This document shows positions 1 through 10,368 of a stretch of 19,871 nucleotides of DNA, piece by piece. This stretch comes from Gammaproteobacteria bacterium (lineage in GTDB: Bacteria; Pseudomonadota; Gammaproteobacteria; DSM-16500), in the NCBI GenBank assembly GCA_021323555.1, contig JAJONP010000027.1, positions 1 through 19,871 of the forward strand, written 5' to 3'. Numbering within the stretch: position 1 is the first letter of the stretch; every line of letters begins with the position of its first letter. The notes beneath the pieces are model-generated. The model saw nothing but the letters and a program-made list of their open reading frames with translations. It was not told where the DNA came from and searched no databases. The translations under genes and the position numbers were made by a program.

Positions 1-1614
<1,614 letters not shown>

Positions 1615-1827
1615 AGGATGCGAATGGCAAATTTTAAACCCATCGCTACTTTATCCTATAGTTTGTCAAATTTTAGATAATGAACTTATTGTTCTTGTGT
1701 TGAAAGTGGCGCATTGTAAGAAAGTTTATAGGTTTTAGGAAACTTATTAAAATCATTATTCCCTTAGGAATTAAAATGTTTGGATGTTATGATTAGAGAC
1801 TTTTTAAATGTTTCAGGATAAAGTCGA

Positions 1828-2829
1828 ATGATTAAAAAAACAGTTGAAATTATAGATACCACTTTAGGCATGGTAGCAGGTGCTATTGCATGGACAGTTA
1901 TTTTCGTATGTGAAGTAGTCGTTTTATTTTCAGAAGGGTGGCGGGAGTATTTTCCAAATTTTATTTCTTCTTCGAAAGCATTAACGTTTCTGTTATCAGG
2001 AGCCATACTTTTAGGAATAATCGTATTCGGCCTAAGTGGTGGAACTTTCGAATTCATAGTGTGCTTATTACCAATGATCATTTTAGGAGGGGGAGCCGTT
2101 GCAGGTCTATTTTATGGCATATATGAGGGATTTAACAAAGGCTTAAGTGGGTTGATTACAGGTGCGGATCAATCGCAGGAACAATCTACACTACTTTCTT
2201 TTCAACTGTCCCAATCAGAAGAGAATTATAGTGCACTTGTTGATAGAGTTAGAAAATTAAAAGTATCTTCTGAAGCAAAACAATATATTAAAGCAATGAT
2301 TACAGAAGAGAACCTTGCCGAATTTAAAAGCATAATAGTAGATACAGGAGCAAATCCGTATGATAAAGAGCTATATGGATATTTGATTGCCCCTTGCCAG
2401 ATTAAAAATCAGAATTCTTTATTAAAGAAAGCTGATCCTCCCATTACCGTTAAAAGAGAAACTGATGGAGGAGAAGTTCTTTTTAGTACATATAGTTATG
2501 CTGCATTTTTAGAATATTTAATGAATAAATCAGGTGAAGAACACATCAATGATCCTGTCTTACACGTTCCCTTAGACAGTGAAGAAATTACTTTTTTTAT
2601 AGGATTTCCGAATGTGAAGAAAAAGGATTTTGATTATATTAGAGAACAGCTTAGAAAGAAAGCTGCTAGCTCTTTATCGGTCTCTACTGGAAGAGCAGAA
2701 CTACCGGGTTCATCAAGAAGACATAGCGATGATCGAGCAGTTTTTTTTCATCACCCATTAGCGCCAGGCGCAGAAGGTGCAAACAGGAGAGAATCCTTTA
2801 CTTTTAATGCTCGTTCTGGGCAGATGTAG
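1828..2829 (+). CDS. Orphan three-TM membrane protein with weak U-box-like C-terminal region
   Basis: A 333-aa protein of no family I can name. The ATG at 1828 follows AGGA (1815-1818) at 9-nt spacing. Three hydrophobic segments are visible at about residues 14-35, 51-70 and 75-98, with Gly-rich turns, and no cleavable signal peptide is evident. The soluble part begins near residue 112. Residues about 180-255 run YLIAP...DPPI...YSYAAFLEYL...DPVLHVPL..EEI. The order of hydrophobic, Pro and DPV..xPL elements is loosely like a U-box (CHIP type) E3 ligase fold, but this is only a by-eye similarity. The tail after residue 280 is Ser/Arg-rich with RRHS (297-300) and RRES (320-323), and looks disordered. 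It lies 213 bp behind the Gln-repeat gene and is probably another candidate secreted or host-facing protein. The gene call is good; the function is speculative. Confidence 0.75.
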   Translation: MIKKTVEIIDTTLGMVAGAIAWTVIFVCEVVVLFSEGWREYFPNFISSSKALTFLLSGAILLGIIVFGLSGGTFEFIVCLLPMIILGGGAVAGLFYGIYEGFNKGLSGLITGADQSQEQSTLLSFQLSQSEENYSALVDRVRKLKVSSEAKQYIKAMITEENLAEFKSIIVDTGANPYDKELYGYLIAPCQIKNQNSLLKKADPPITVKRETDGGEVLFSTYSYAAFLEYLMNKSGEEHINDPVLHVPLDSEEITFFIGFPNVKKKDFDYIREQLRKKAASSLSVSTGRAELPGSSRRHSDDRAVFFHHPLAPGAEGANRRESFTFNARSGQM

Positions 2830-2867
2830 ACTAAAAGCTAGATTACGAGGCAAAAAGCGCGTCCAAT

Positions 2868-3143
2868 CTAATCTACCTTATGTTTCTCTTTCAAGGCAGT
2901 TATCTCATCCAACGCCAAGCCTGTCATGTCACGAATCACATCAGGAGAAATATTCTTTGAAATCATACGAAGAGCTATTTCTTTAGCTTTACTTTCTGCC
3001 CCTTGTTCTATTCCTTTCTCGACACCTTCTTTCATTCCTTTTTCCATACCCAATGCCTGGGCTGCCGCAAGTTCCACTTCTAAAAATCCTTCTAAAATCC
3101 CAAAATTGGCTTTTTGACGTAAGATATTTTTTAATGGCCCAGC
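2868..3143 (-). pseudogene. Remnant of Rpn-like PD-(D/E)XK transposase (C-terminal part)
   Basis: On the minus strand an open stretch runs from an in-frame stop (complement of 3144-3146) to TAG at 2868-2870. Its C-terminal 69 codons read as MEKGMKEGVEKGIEQG, then a helix with ISPDVIRDMTGLALDEI. The EKG-x-EKG charged repeat followed by a 'bacterial-type' short helix pair is the usual tail of recombination-promoting nuclease / PD-(D/E)XK transposase proteins. Just upstream, KNILRQKANFGILEGFL resembles the N-terminal part of such proteins, and it runs directly into the tail. The nuclease core that should lie between is absent, which suggests an internal deletion. The adjacent frame (about 3131-3190) is also open, which could mean a frameshift. 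No RBS or plausible ATG precedes it. It fills most of the gap between the orphan membrane gene and purL. Confidence 0.6.
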
Positions 3144-3167
3144 TTATTCATACTCTTTTTTACCTCT

Positions 3168-3195
3168 TTGATCTCAATTCTTAATATGGTATGTT
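3168..3195 (+). promoter_or_regulatory. Possible purL operon promoter (weak)
   Basis: TTGATC at 3168-3173 and TATGTT at 3190-3195 are 16 nt apart, each matching four of six consensus sigma-70 positions. If this is the promoter, the upstream ATG at 3191 would lie inside the -10 box, which favours the ATG at 3233 as the purL start. The match is weak and such pairs occur by chance in AT-rich DNA. Confidence 0.25.
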
Positions 3196-3232
3196 ATCGC
3201 TTCTTTATTTTATCCCCAAACGGTTTTTAATC

Positions 3233-5581
3233 ATGCAGCGTTGTGAAGAACAGAAAGCAAACGAAGTGTTTGATTTCACTGACTTAACGCAGACAGAGCT
3301 CAGGGCATTATTGCAGCACTATCATATTGCTTTAACGGTCGATGAAGCTCTGACTATTCAAAATACTATTTTAAAACGCCCGCCTTCATTATCGGAATTA
3401 GTGCTGTGGGCTATTCAAGGTTCAGAACATTGTTCTTATAAAAGCAGCCGTCAATTTTTAAAAACCTTAGTGACCGATGGCCCTAATGTGATTTTAGGGG
3501 CTAAAGAAGATGCAGGGATTGTCAGTGTGGCCACTGATCTTCAGGGTAAGCGTTATGGTATTGTGATGAGCCATGAATCGCATAACCATCCATCACAGCT
3601 GGTGCCTTATGAAGGCGCTGCCACGGGCGTAGGCGGTAATGTGCGTGATGTGTGTTGCATGGGTGCTGAAGTCATTGCGGTCGCGGATGGATTGCGTTTT
3701 GGTGATATTACGCGCCAAAAAACGCAGTGGATTCAAAAAGGGGTAGTGAGTGGTATTGCAGGCTATGGAAACCCCATTGGTGTGCCTAATATAGCCGGTG
3801 ATGTCTATTATGATTCAGGTTATAACGAAAATTGTCTAGTCACTGTTGTGACATTAGGTGTTGTCCATGAAGACCATGTGATTCATTCTTATGCCCCTAA
3901 AAATGCAGAAGGTTATGTTTATATATTAGTGGGAAAACCCACGGACAATAGCGGATTTGGTGGCGCGAGTTTTGCGTCTATGGATTTAGAAGAAAATGAT
4001 AACAATAAAGGTGCGGTACAAGAGCCTAATGCGTTTTTAAAAAGGCATTTGTTGAAGGCAAATTATGCATTATTTAAATTATTTCAAGAAAAAAAATGGA
4101 TTGATCGAGTGGCGTTTAAAGATTTAGGCGCAGGCGGTGTGGCGTGTGCATCTGTTGAAATGGCAGAAGCGGGTGGTTATGGTGCTGATATTGAGTTAGA
4201 GAAAGTACCGACAAGTATGTCGAATCTGCACCCTTCTGTTATTTTATGTTCTGAAACGCAAGAGCGGTTTATGTGGGTTGTGCCGCCTGATTTAGTCGAT
4301 TTGGTTTTGACGCATTATAATGATACGTTTGCATTGCCAGCCATTTCTGCAGGTGCTAAAGCGGCAGTTGTTGGGAAAATCCGTACAGATGGTTTATATA
4401 AAGTCAGTTATCACGGCGAAGAAATTGTGCATGCGCGTGCCTCGGATGTAACAAAAGGGATACGCTATGATCGTCCTTATGCGCCTTCTCTTAAAAAATA
4501 TGCAGAGCCTGATTTAGAAGATCCAACGGATTATAATGCATTATTACTTCGCTTATTATCACATGAGAATATCGCATCACGTGCACCAATTTTTGAAATG
4601 TATGATAAACAAGTACAAGGCCGTACAGTGATTGAAGCGGGTGCAGCAGATGCGGGTGTGATGCAGCCTTTTAATGAGAAAAAATACCCGCAGGAAATTC
4701 GTCAAACAGGTATTGCACTTTCTTTGGATCAATGTCCGCGTTATAACAAAATTGACCCTTACTGGGGGGCAGTGAATGCAGTGGTTGAATCCGCACGGAA
4801 TGTGGCTGCGGTCGGCGCAGTGCCTCAAGCCCTCACGGATTGTTTGTGTTTTGGTAATCCTGAAAAACCTGACCAAATGTGGGATTTTACAGAGTCCGTG
4901 CGTGGTATTGCAGATGCGTGTCGCGCAATTGGTTTACCAGAATATCCTGACGCATCGCTTCCTGTAATTTCAGGCAATGTTTCTTTATATAACGAATCTT
5001 CTGCCGGCGCGATTCCTCCTAGCCCTATGATTAGCTGCTTGGGTAATATGTCTGATGTGGGTTGTGCTGTGACTAAACATTTTCAGAAAGTAGGGTCAGA
5101 GTTATTTTTAATCGGTGAGCGATTAGATGAATGTGGCGGTAGTGTTTATTATGATTTATTTAATGAATTAGGTGCGAATGTGCCTAAACCTGATTTAACA
5201 AAAATTGCTGCGGAAATCCGGGCAGTGACTACGGCTATTCAACAGGGTTTAGTATTATCCGCCCATGATATTTCAGATGGCGGCATAGCTGTTGCATTAG
5301 CTGAAATGAGTTTTAAAAATCAAATCGGTGCGTGTGTGACTATTCCAGGTGATTTATCTCAGACAAAAAAATTATTCAGTGAAACAGGCGGATTCATTTT
5401 GGAAATTGCGAAAAATAAAGTAGCTGAATTAAAAAAGATTTTTTTACGTTACCATGTATCATTAATTAACTTAGGCCAAACAATACAGCAGCCTCAATTA
5501 CAAATACAAAACTGTATCAATCTATCTGTTCATGAAGCTAAAACAGCTTGGGAAAATGGATTGCGAGAGAAATTATTATGA
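3233..5581 (+). CDS. purL: Phosphoribosylformylglycinamidine synthase, small PurL subunit
   Basis: PurL converts FGAR, ATP and ammonia to FGAM in purine synthesis, with ammonia delivered by PurQ. The protein shows family hallmarks (numbered from the ATG at 3233): EHCSYKSS at about 65-72, ESHNHPS at 115-121, then PYEGAATGVGGNVRDV, and in the C-terminal half a second AIRS-type repeat with the conserved Gly-rich AHDISDGGIAVALAEM. Length is about 782 aa, matching the small PurL of Bacillus and archaea rather than the roughly 1300-aa fused PurL usual in gammaproteobacteria. There is no N-terminal PurS-like domain and no C-terminal glutaminase. An in-frame ATG at 3191 would add 14 hydrophobic residues (MLSLLYF...) that do not look like PurL; neither ATG has a clear Shine-Dalgarno. 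The stop overlaps the purM start as ATGA, so the two are probably translationally coupled. Confidence 0.95.
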   Translation: MQRCEEQKANEVFDFTDLTQTELRALLQHYHIALTVDEALTIQNTILKRPPSLSELVLWAIQGSEHCSYKSSRQFLKTLVTDGPNVILGAKEDAGIVSVATDLQGKRYGIVMSHESHNHPSQLVPYEGAATGVGGNVRDVCCMGAEVIAVADGLRFGDITRQKTQWIQKGVVSGIAGYGNPIGVPNIAGDVYYDSGYNENCLVTVVTLGVVHEDHVIHSYAPKNAEGYVYILVGKPTDNSGFGGASFASMDLEENDNNKGAVQEPNAFLKRHLLKANYALFKLFQEKKWIDRVAFKDLGAGGVACASVEMAEAGGYGADIELEKVPTSMSNLHPSVILCSETQERFMWVVPPDLVDLVLTHYNDTFALPAISAGAKAAVVGKIRTDGLYKVSYHGEEIVHARASDVTKGIRYDRPYAPSLKKYAEPDLEDPTDYNALLLRLLSHENIASRAPIFEMYDKQVQGRTVIEAGAADAGVMQPFNEKKYPQEIRQTGIALSLDQCPRYNKIDPYWGAVNAVVESARNVAAVGAVPQALTDCLCFGNPEKPDQMWDFTESVRGIADACRAIGLPEYPDASLPVISGNVSLYNESSAGAIPPSPMISCLGNMSDVGCAVTKHFQKVGSELFLIGERLDECGGSVYYDLFNELGANVPKPDLTKIAAEIRAVTTAIQQGLVLSAHDISDGGIAVALAEMSFKNQIGACVTIPGDLSQTKKLFSETGGFILEIAKNKVAELKKIFLRYHVSLINLGQTIQQPQLQIQNCINLSVHEAKTAWENGLREKLL

Positions 5582-6618
5582 CAGTGATTGATTATAAATC
5601 GGCAGGTGTGGATATTCACGCAGGCAATGAAACAGTGAAGCGTATTAAAAAAGCCGTTGAAAGTACGTTTTCATCACATGTGTTGACAGATATTGGCAGT
5701 TTTGGCGCGATGTATGATCTTAAATCTATTTTGCAGGATTACGAACATCCTGTTTTAGTGCAAAGCATTGATGGTGTCGGTACGAAAACTATTGTTGCAC
5801 GCATGATGAATAAATTTGATACGTTGGGGATTGATTTAGTCAGTGCAACGGCAAATGATATTATTGTGTTAGGTGCAAAACCACTGACGTTACTAGACTA
5901 TATTGCGAATGATAAACTACGGCCAGAAGTGGTTGAGCAACTTGTGTTTGGTATGGTGAAGGCATGTCGTGAGAATGGTATTGCACTGGTAGGTGGTGAA
6001 ACAGCAGAGATGCCAGGCACGTATTTACCAGGCGAACACGATTTGGCGGGTGTGATTACAGGTGTAGTAGAAAAAGACCGCGCTATTTTAGGTAAAGATA
6101 TCGTGCCTGGGGATGTTGTGTTAGCTTTTGCTTCGAGTGGGCTGCATACCAACGGATATTCTTTGGCGCGCAAGCTTTTATTTGACATAGGAAAATTATC
6201 TGTTGAATCTTATGTGCCTGAATTGCAGCGTATGCTAGGTGAAGCTTTACTTGAGCCGCATATTAATTATACCCGCCCTGTCTTACATTTATTAAAACAG
6301 CAAGTGGTCATTAAAGGGATGGCGCATATCACAGGGGGTGGTTTATTAGAAAATATCCCACGTATTTTACCTCAAGGTTGTAGTGTTGAAATTAAAAAAA
6401 GTGCTTGGCCTTCACAACCCTTATTTTCATTGCTTGCTCAATTAGGTGAGCTGGATGAAACAGAATGTTATCGAACATTTAATATGGGCATTGGATTAAT
6501 CCTGATAGGTGATCCTTCAATAGCAGATACTATTTATGCTGAATTAAATCCAGAATTTAAGCTATATCCGATTGGCCAAGTGGTCAAAGGCGATCAAAAG
6601 GTGTTGTTATGCGAATAG
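5578..6618 (+). CDS. purM: Phosphoribosylformylglycinamidine cyclo-ligase (AIR synthase)
   Basis: PurM closes the imidazole ring of FGAM with ATP to give AIR, the step after PurL/PurQ. The 346-aa protein is full length for the family. Visible motifs are DGVGTK (65-70) for ATP binding, GIDLVSATANDI and GAKPLTLLDYIA, then GGETAEMPGTY (from 139) and DLAGVITGVVEK. In the C-terminal half HTNGYSLARKLL and HITGGGLLENIPR are typical. The ATG at 5578 was chosen because it overlaps the purL stop as ATGA and gives the usual PurM N-terminus; a TTG at 5548 would only extend it into purL. The gene ends 10 nt inside purQ, continuing the chain of overlaps. Confidence 0.97.
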   Translation: MTVIDYKSAGVDIHAGNETVKRIKKAVESTFSSHVLTDIGSFGAMYDLKSILQDYEHPVLVQSIDGVGTKTIVARMMNKFDTLGIDLVSATANDIIVLGAKPLTLLDYIANDKLRPEVVEQLVFGMVKACRENGIALVGGETAEMPGTYLPGEHDLAGVITGVVEKDRAILGKDIVPGDVVLAFASSGLHTNGYSLARKLLFDIGKLSVESYVPELQRMLGEALLEPHINYTRPVLHLLKQQVVIKGMAHITGGGLLENIPRILPQGCSVEIKKSAWPSQPLFSLLAQLGELDETECYRTFNMGIGLILIGDPSIADTIYAELNPEFKLYPIGQVVKGDQKVLLCE

Positions 6619-7853
6619 CCATCGTACAATTTCCAGGTTCGAATTGCGAACGAGAGACGATTTTAGCGATAGAACGAGCGGGTATGGTTGCGATAGAATT
6701 TCTATGGAATGAATCGCCTGAGAAATTAGCAGGGTTTGATGGATTTGTGATTGTAGGTGGGTTTTCATATGAAGATCGTGGGCGTGCAGGGATTATCGCG
6801 GCATTAGATCCCATTATGCAGGCGATTAAGCAGCAAAGCCAGTTGGGTAAACCTGTATTGGGTATTTGTAACGGCGCGCAGATTTTGGTTGAAGCAGGAT
6901 TAGTGCCAGGATTAGAACATAATCAGTTGGGAATGGCACTGACGGATAATAAGCGTGTACAACAAGATCAAGTTTTAGGAACAGGTTATTATAATGCATG
7001 GATTAACATGCGTCTCTCTGACGGTTATCAACTCAATGCCTTCACGCGTCATTTAACTCCAAAGAAAATTTTACATGTGCCTGTCGCGCATGCAGAAGGA
7101 CGTTTTGTTATTCCACCTGTTTTATTAGCTGAAATAGAACGCAATGGCTTAGGTTTATTTCAATATTGCGATGAACAAGGCAGTATCATTGATGCGTTCC
7201 CTGTGAACCCCAACGGTTCTGTGCATAATATTGCTGCAATCACAAATAAAGCAGGGAATGTGATGGCGATGATGCCCCATCCAGAGCGCACAACGAAAGG
7301 CGATGTTATTTTTCATTCCATGCGTGATTATATTGCAGAGGGATATAGAGCCAAGCCTCTTACTTTAAGTTATCAACCACGTTTGCCTATTATTCAAAAA
7401 TACCAGGCACCCTCTGATACATATACCTTAATTGTCGAATTAATGATAACCGATAATCAAGCGATGTCTGTTCAGAATGCTTTAAGGCACCAGGGTATTT
7501 CCATCGATATTAAACGAACTGTTCATTGGGAAATCACGTGTGATTCACCCGATATTTTTGAAAAAATTAAACAATCAGGTGTATTGTTTAATCCGTGTAA
7601 AGAAAAAATAGAAATGGCGCGCGAAAATCATTCTTCGCTTTCCACGACAACTTTCTTAATACGTGCTAAAGAAGAAATGTGTGGACAAGAAAAATTACAA
7701 ATGTTAAAAAACCATTTTGATATACAAGGGGTTCATCATATTTCTCAGGGGGTGCTATGGCAAGTTGCTGCACCCCAAGGCGATGTGACTGAACAAATTA
7801 TTCACTCTCATATTTTATTTAATCCTTATGCCCATGACTGCTACTACTATTGA
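6609..7853 (+). CDS. purQ: PurQ glutaminase of FGAM synthase with C-terminal tandem PurS-like extension
   Basis: PurQ hydrolyses glutamine to feed ammonia to PurL. Residues 1 to about 250 are a class I glutamine amidotransferase: FPGSNCERE (8-16), VGGFSYEDRGRAG (49-61), nucleophile Cys87 in GICNGAQIL, and the His224/Glu226 pair in MPHPER. Normal PurQ is about 220-230 aa; this chain has 414. The extra part splits in two: residues about 271-335 (YTLIVELMITDNQAMSVQNAL ending VLFNPCKEKIE, shown here only in part) and about 346-414 (ending ILFNPYAHD). Both close with LFNP, matching the LLANPVIEDY-type end of PurS, and both have the size of one PurS (about 80 aa). No separate purS is in the operon. 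I therefore read it as PurQ-PurS-PurS. The PurQ call is certain; the PurS reading is by-eye inference. It overlaps purM by 10 nt and purC by 20-26 nt. Confidence 0.93.
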   Translation: MRIAIVQFPGSNCERETILAIERAGMVAIEFLWNESPEKLAGFDGFVIVGGFSYEDRGRAGIIAALDPIMQAIKQQSQLGKPVLGICNGAQILVEAGLVPGLEHNQLGMALTDNKRVQQDQVLGTGYYNAWINMRLSDGYQLNAFTRHLTPKKILHVPVAHAEGRFVIPPVLLAEIERNGLGLFQYCDEQGSIIDAFPVNPNGSVHNIAAITNKAGNVMAMMPHPERTTKGDVIFHSMRDYIAEGYRAKPLTLSYQPRLPIIQKYQAPSDTYTLIVELMITDNQAMSVQNALRHQGISIDIKRTVHWEITCDSPDIFEKIKQSGVLFNPCKEKIEMARENHSSLSTTTFLIRAKEEMCGQEKLQMLKNHFDIQGVHHISQGVLWQVAAPQGDVTEQIIHSHILFNPYAHDCYYY

Positions 7854-8814
7854 AAATTATGCAACAAAAATTGAAGAAGCCTTACCTTATTGTTTAACCG
7901 CAACGGATTTTGGCACTGGCCAAAAATATCAAGGTAAAGTACGGGATACGTATGATTTAGGCGATAAGCTGATGTTAATTACAACTGATAGGCAAAGCGC
8001 GTTTGATCGTGTATTAGCCGCAGTGCCTTTCAAAGGGCAGGTGCTGAATTTAACAAGTGCCTGGTGGTTTGAAAAAACAGAACATATTATCCCCAACCAT
8101 GTTATTAGTATTCCTGATCCTAATGTAACGCTTGCTAAAAAATGTAAAGTGTTTCCAATAGAATTTGTCGTGCGTGGGTATATTACAGGCACAACAGGCA
8201 CGTCTTTATGGACACAATATAATAAAGGCGTGCGTGAGTATTGCGGCCACGTATTACCAGAAGGTTTGCGTAAAAACCAACGGCTCGCTCAACCCATACT
8301 CACTCCTACAACGAAAGAAAAAGAAGATCGTCCGATCAGCCCCCAAGAAATTATCGCAGAAGGCTGGATGACAAAAGCGGATTTTGATGCAGCAGCAGAT
8401 GCTGCATTGCGCTTATATCAATTTGGTGTAGAGACGGCAGCTAAGCACGGCTTAATTTTAGTCGATACGAAATATGAATTGGGTAAAGATGTCGAAGGTA
8501 ATATTATTTTACTGGATGAAATTCATACCCCAGATTCAAGCCGTTATTGGTTAGCTAATAGTTACGAAGAGCGTTTTGCTCAACATCAAGAACCTGAAAA
8601 TATAGACAAAGAATTTTTACGTTTATGGTTTGTCGATCATTGCGATCCTTATAAAGATGCTGCATTACCAGCTGCACCGAAAGATTTAGTCGTGAAATTA
8701 TCAGCACGTTATATTCAGCTCTATGAAATGATTACAGGATTAGCGTTTCAGTTTCCAGAAAAAAATATGCCTGTTTTTGAGAGAATTAAGCGGAATGTCG
8801 CGGGGTGGTTTTAG
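7828..8814 (+). CDS. purC: Phosphoribosylaminoimidazole-succinocarboxamide (SAICAR) synthase, long form
   Basis: PurC joins CAIR and aspartate with ATP to make SAICAR, step 7 of IMP synthesis. Motifs include GKVRD (36-40), LITTDRQSAFDR (50-61), EFVVRGYITGT and the late LVDTKYELG and LLDEIHTPDSSRYW, all typical of the family. At about 326-328 aa it is the long form, as in fungi and some bacteria; E. coli PurC is about 237 aa. Two ATGs are possible, 7828 and 7834, both inside the end of purQ; no Shine-Dalgarno distinguishes them, so re-initiation from purQ translation is likely. It is the last gene of the operon; 99 bp separate it from hsdM, with no strong terminator seen. Confidence 0.96.
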   Translation: MPMTATTIENYATKIEEALPYCLTATDFGTGQKYQGKVRDTYDLGDKLMLITTDRQSAFDRVLAAVPFKGQVLNLTSAWWFEKTEHIIPNHVISIPDPNVTLAKKCKVFPIEFVVRGYITGTTGTSLWTQYNKGVREYCGHVLPEGLRKNQRLAQPILTPTTKEKEDRPISPQEIIAEGWMTKADFDAAADAALRLYQFGVETAAKHGLILVDTKYELGKDVEGNIILLDEIHTPDSSRYWLANSYEERFAQHQEPENIDKEFLRLWFVDHCDPYKDAALPAAPKDLVVKLSARYIQLYEMITGLAFQFPEKNMPVFERIKRNVAGWF

Positions 8815-8913
8815 GGATTTAAATATCTTTTCATATGAGTGAAATGAGATAAGATAAGTATCCATTTGCTGAATGACCTGCTTGTTAATAATAAGGAAAA
8901 TTATTAAGGTGAA

Positions 8914-10368
8914 ATGATGTTCGAGCAAACATTCAAAAATATTGATGATGTTCTTCATAAAGATGCAGGCTGTAGCAGTGAACTGGATTATGTGGAGCAA
9001 ACTTCATGGATATTATTTCTCAAGTACCTGGATGATTTTGAGAAAGATAAGCAGGCAGAGGCAGAATTAGCAGGTAGGACTTATAAGCAAATTATTACAT
9101 CACAATATCGCTGGACAGCCTGGGCGGTGCCAAAAGATAAAGATGGTAAGTTAGATTATCACAAAGCATTGAGCGGAGATGATCTTAAGGATTTTGTTGA
9201 TCATAAGCTTGTCCCCTATTTAAAGAAATTTAAAACAAGTGCTGAGAGCCCAGATACCATTCAATACAAGATCGGTGAAATTTTTAATGAGCTTAAAAAT
9301 AAAATCCAAAGTGGATATAACCTCCGAGAGGTTATCAATTTAATCGACCATCTTCGTTTTCGCTCGCATGCAGAAAAGCATGAAATGTCTCATTTGTACG
9401 AAAGTAAAATCAAAAATATGGGTAGTGCTGGTAGGAATGGTGGGGAATATTATACGCCAAGGCCACTTATCAAAATAATTATTAAAGTAGTAAACCCAAA
9501 AATTGGGGAAAAAATTTATGATGGAGCGGCAGGTTCCGCAGGGTTTCTGGTTGAGGCATTTGAATATCTCAATAATAAAAACTTAAGCACGAAAGATATA
9601 CAGACACTCCAGAAAAAAACATTTTACGGCAAAGAAAAAAAATCATTGGCTTATATCATCGGTATCATGAACATGATTCTTCATGGCATTGAAGCACCGA
9701 ACATTGTCCACACAAATACTTTGACTGAAAATATTGATAATATCCAGGAAAAAGATCGGTATGATGTAATTCTTGCCAATCCTCCATTCGGTGGAAAAGA
9801 GCGAGAAGAAGTTCAACAGAATTTCCCAATCAAAACAGGTGAAACGGCTTTCTTATTTTTGCAGCATTTTATCAAGTCACTTAAAGCGGGAGGTAGAGCG
9901 GGTATTGTTATCAAAAACACATTTTTATCGAATACTGATAATGCCTCAATTAGTTTACGAAAACTGCTTTTAGAAAGCTGCAATTTGCATACAGTTCTCG
10001 ACTTGCCAGCTGGTACGTTTACAGGTGCAGGCGTTAAGACAATAGTGCTATTTTTTGAAAAAGGCAGTGCCACAAAAAATGTCTGGTTTTACCAATTGAA
10101 CCTAGATAGAAACCTGGGTAAGACCAATGCGCTGAATGAAAGAGATTTAGCTGAATTTTTGGAATTGCAAAAAACTAAAACGAATGGTAAAAATTCCTGG
10201 ACCATCAATGTAAAAGATATTGATCAAAAAACTTTTGAGCTTAGTGCCCAAAATCCTAATAAAAAAGAAGAAGCCGCATTGCGTCAATCACAAGAAATTT
10301 TTAAAGAAATGAAAGCCTTGGACAAAGAAAGCGCCAATATTTTGAACTCGATATGGGAGCTTTTGTGA
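8914..10368 (+). CDS. hsdM: Type I restriction-modification DNA methyltransferase subunit
   Basis: HsdM is the N6-adenine methyltransferase of a type I R-M complex, acting with HsdS for modification and with HsdS/HsdR for restriction. The 484-aa protein has an N-terminal HsdM helical domain (about 1-150), GEYYTPR (177-183) at the start of the catalytic domain, SAM-binding motif I as YDGAAGSAGFL (202-212, a variant of DPxxGSGGFL) and catalytic NPPF at 289-292. Two adjacent ATGs are at 8914 and 8917; AAGG at 8906-8909 is 4 nt from the first and 7 nt from the second, so 8917 may be the true start. hsdS begins before its stop. It is the first gene of a three-gene hsd operon. Confidence 0.95.
   Translation: MMFEQTFKNIDDVLHKDAGCSSELDYVEQTSWILFLKYLDDFEKDKQAEAELAGRTYKQIITSQYRWTAWAVPKDKDGKLDYHKALSGDDLKDFVDHKLVPYLKKFKTSAESPDTIQYKIGEIFNELKNKIQSGYNLREVINLIDHLRFRSHAEKHEMSHLYESKIKNMGSAGRNGGEYYTPRPLIKIIIKVVNPKIGEKIYDGAAGSAGFLVEAFEYLNNKNLSTKDIQTLQKKTFYGKEKKSLAYIIGIMNMILHGIEAPNIVHTNTLTENIDNIQEKDRYDVILANPPFGGKEREEVQQNFPIKTGETAFLFLQHFIKSLKAGGRAGIVIKNTFLSNTDNASISLRKLLLESCNLHTVLDLPAGTFTGAGVKTIVLFFEKGSATKNVWFYQLNLDRNLGKTNALNERDLAEFLELQKTKTNGKNSWTINVKDIDQKTFELSAQNPNKKEEAALRQSQEIFKEMKALDKESANILNSIWELL

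Noticed and set aside
3191..3193. Upstream ATG as purL start
   Set aside because: It adds 14 hydrophobic residues not typical of PurL and falls in the possible -10 box; kept only as an alternative.
8866..8894. hsdM promoter
   Set aside because: TTGCTG followed at 17 nt by TAATAA matches the -10 consensus poorly; not better than chance in this AT-rich gap.
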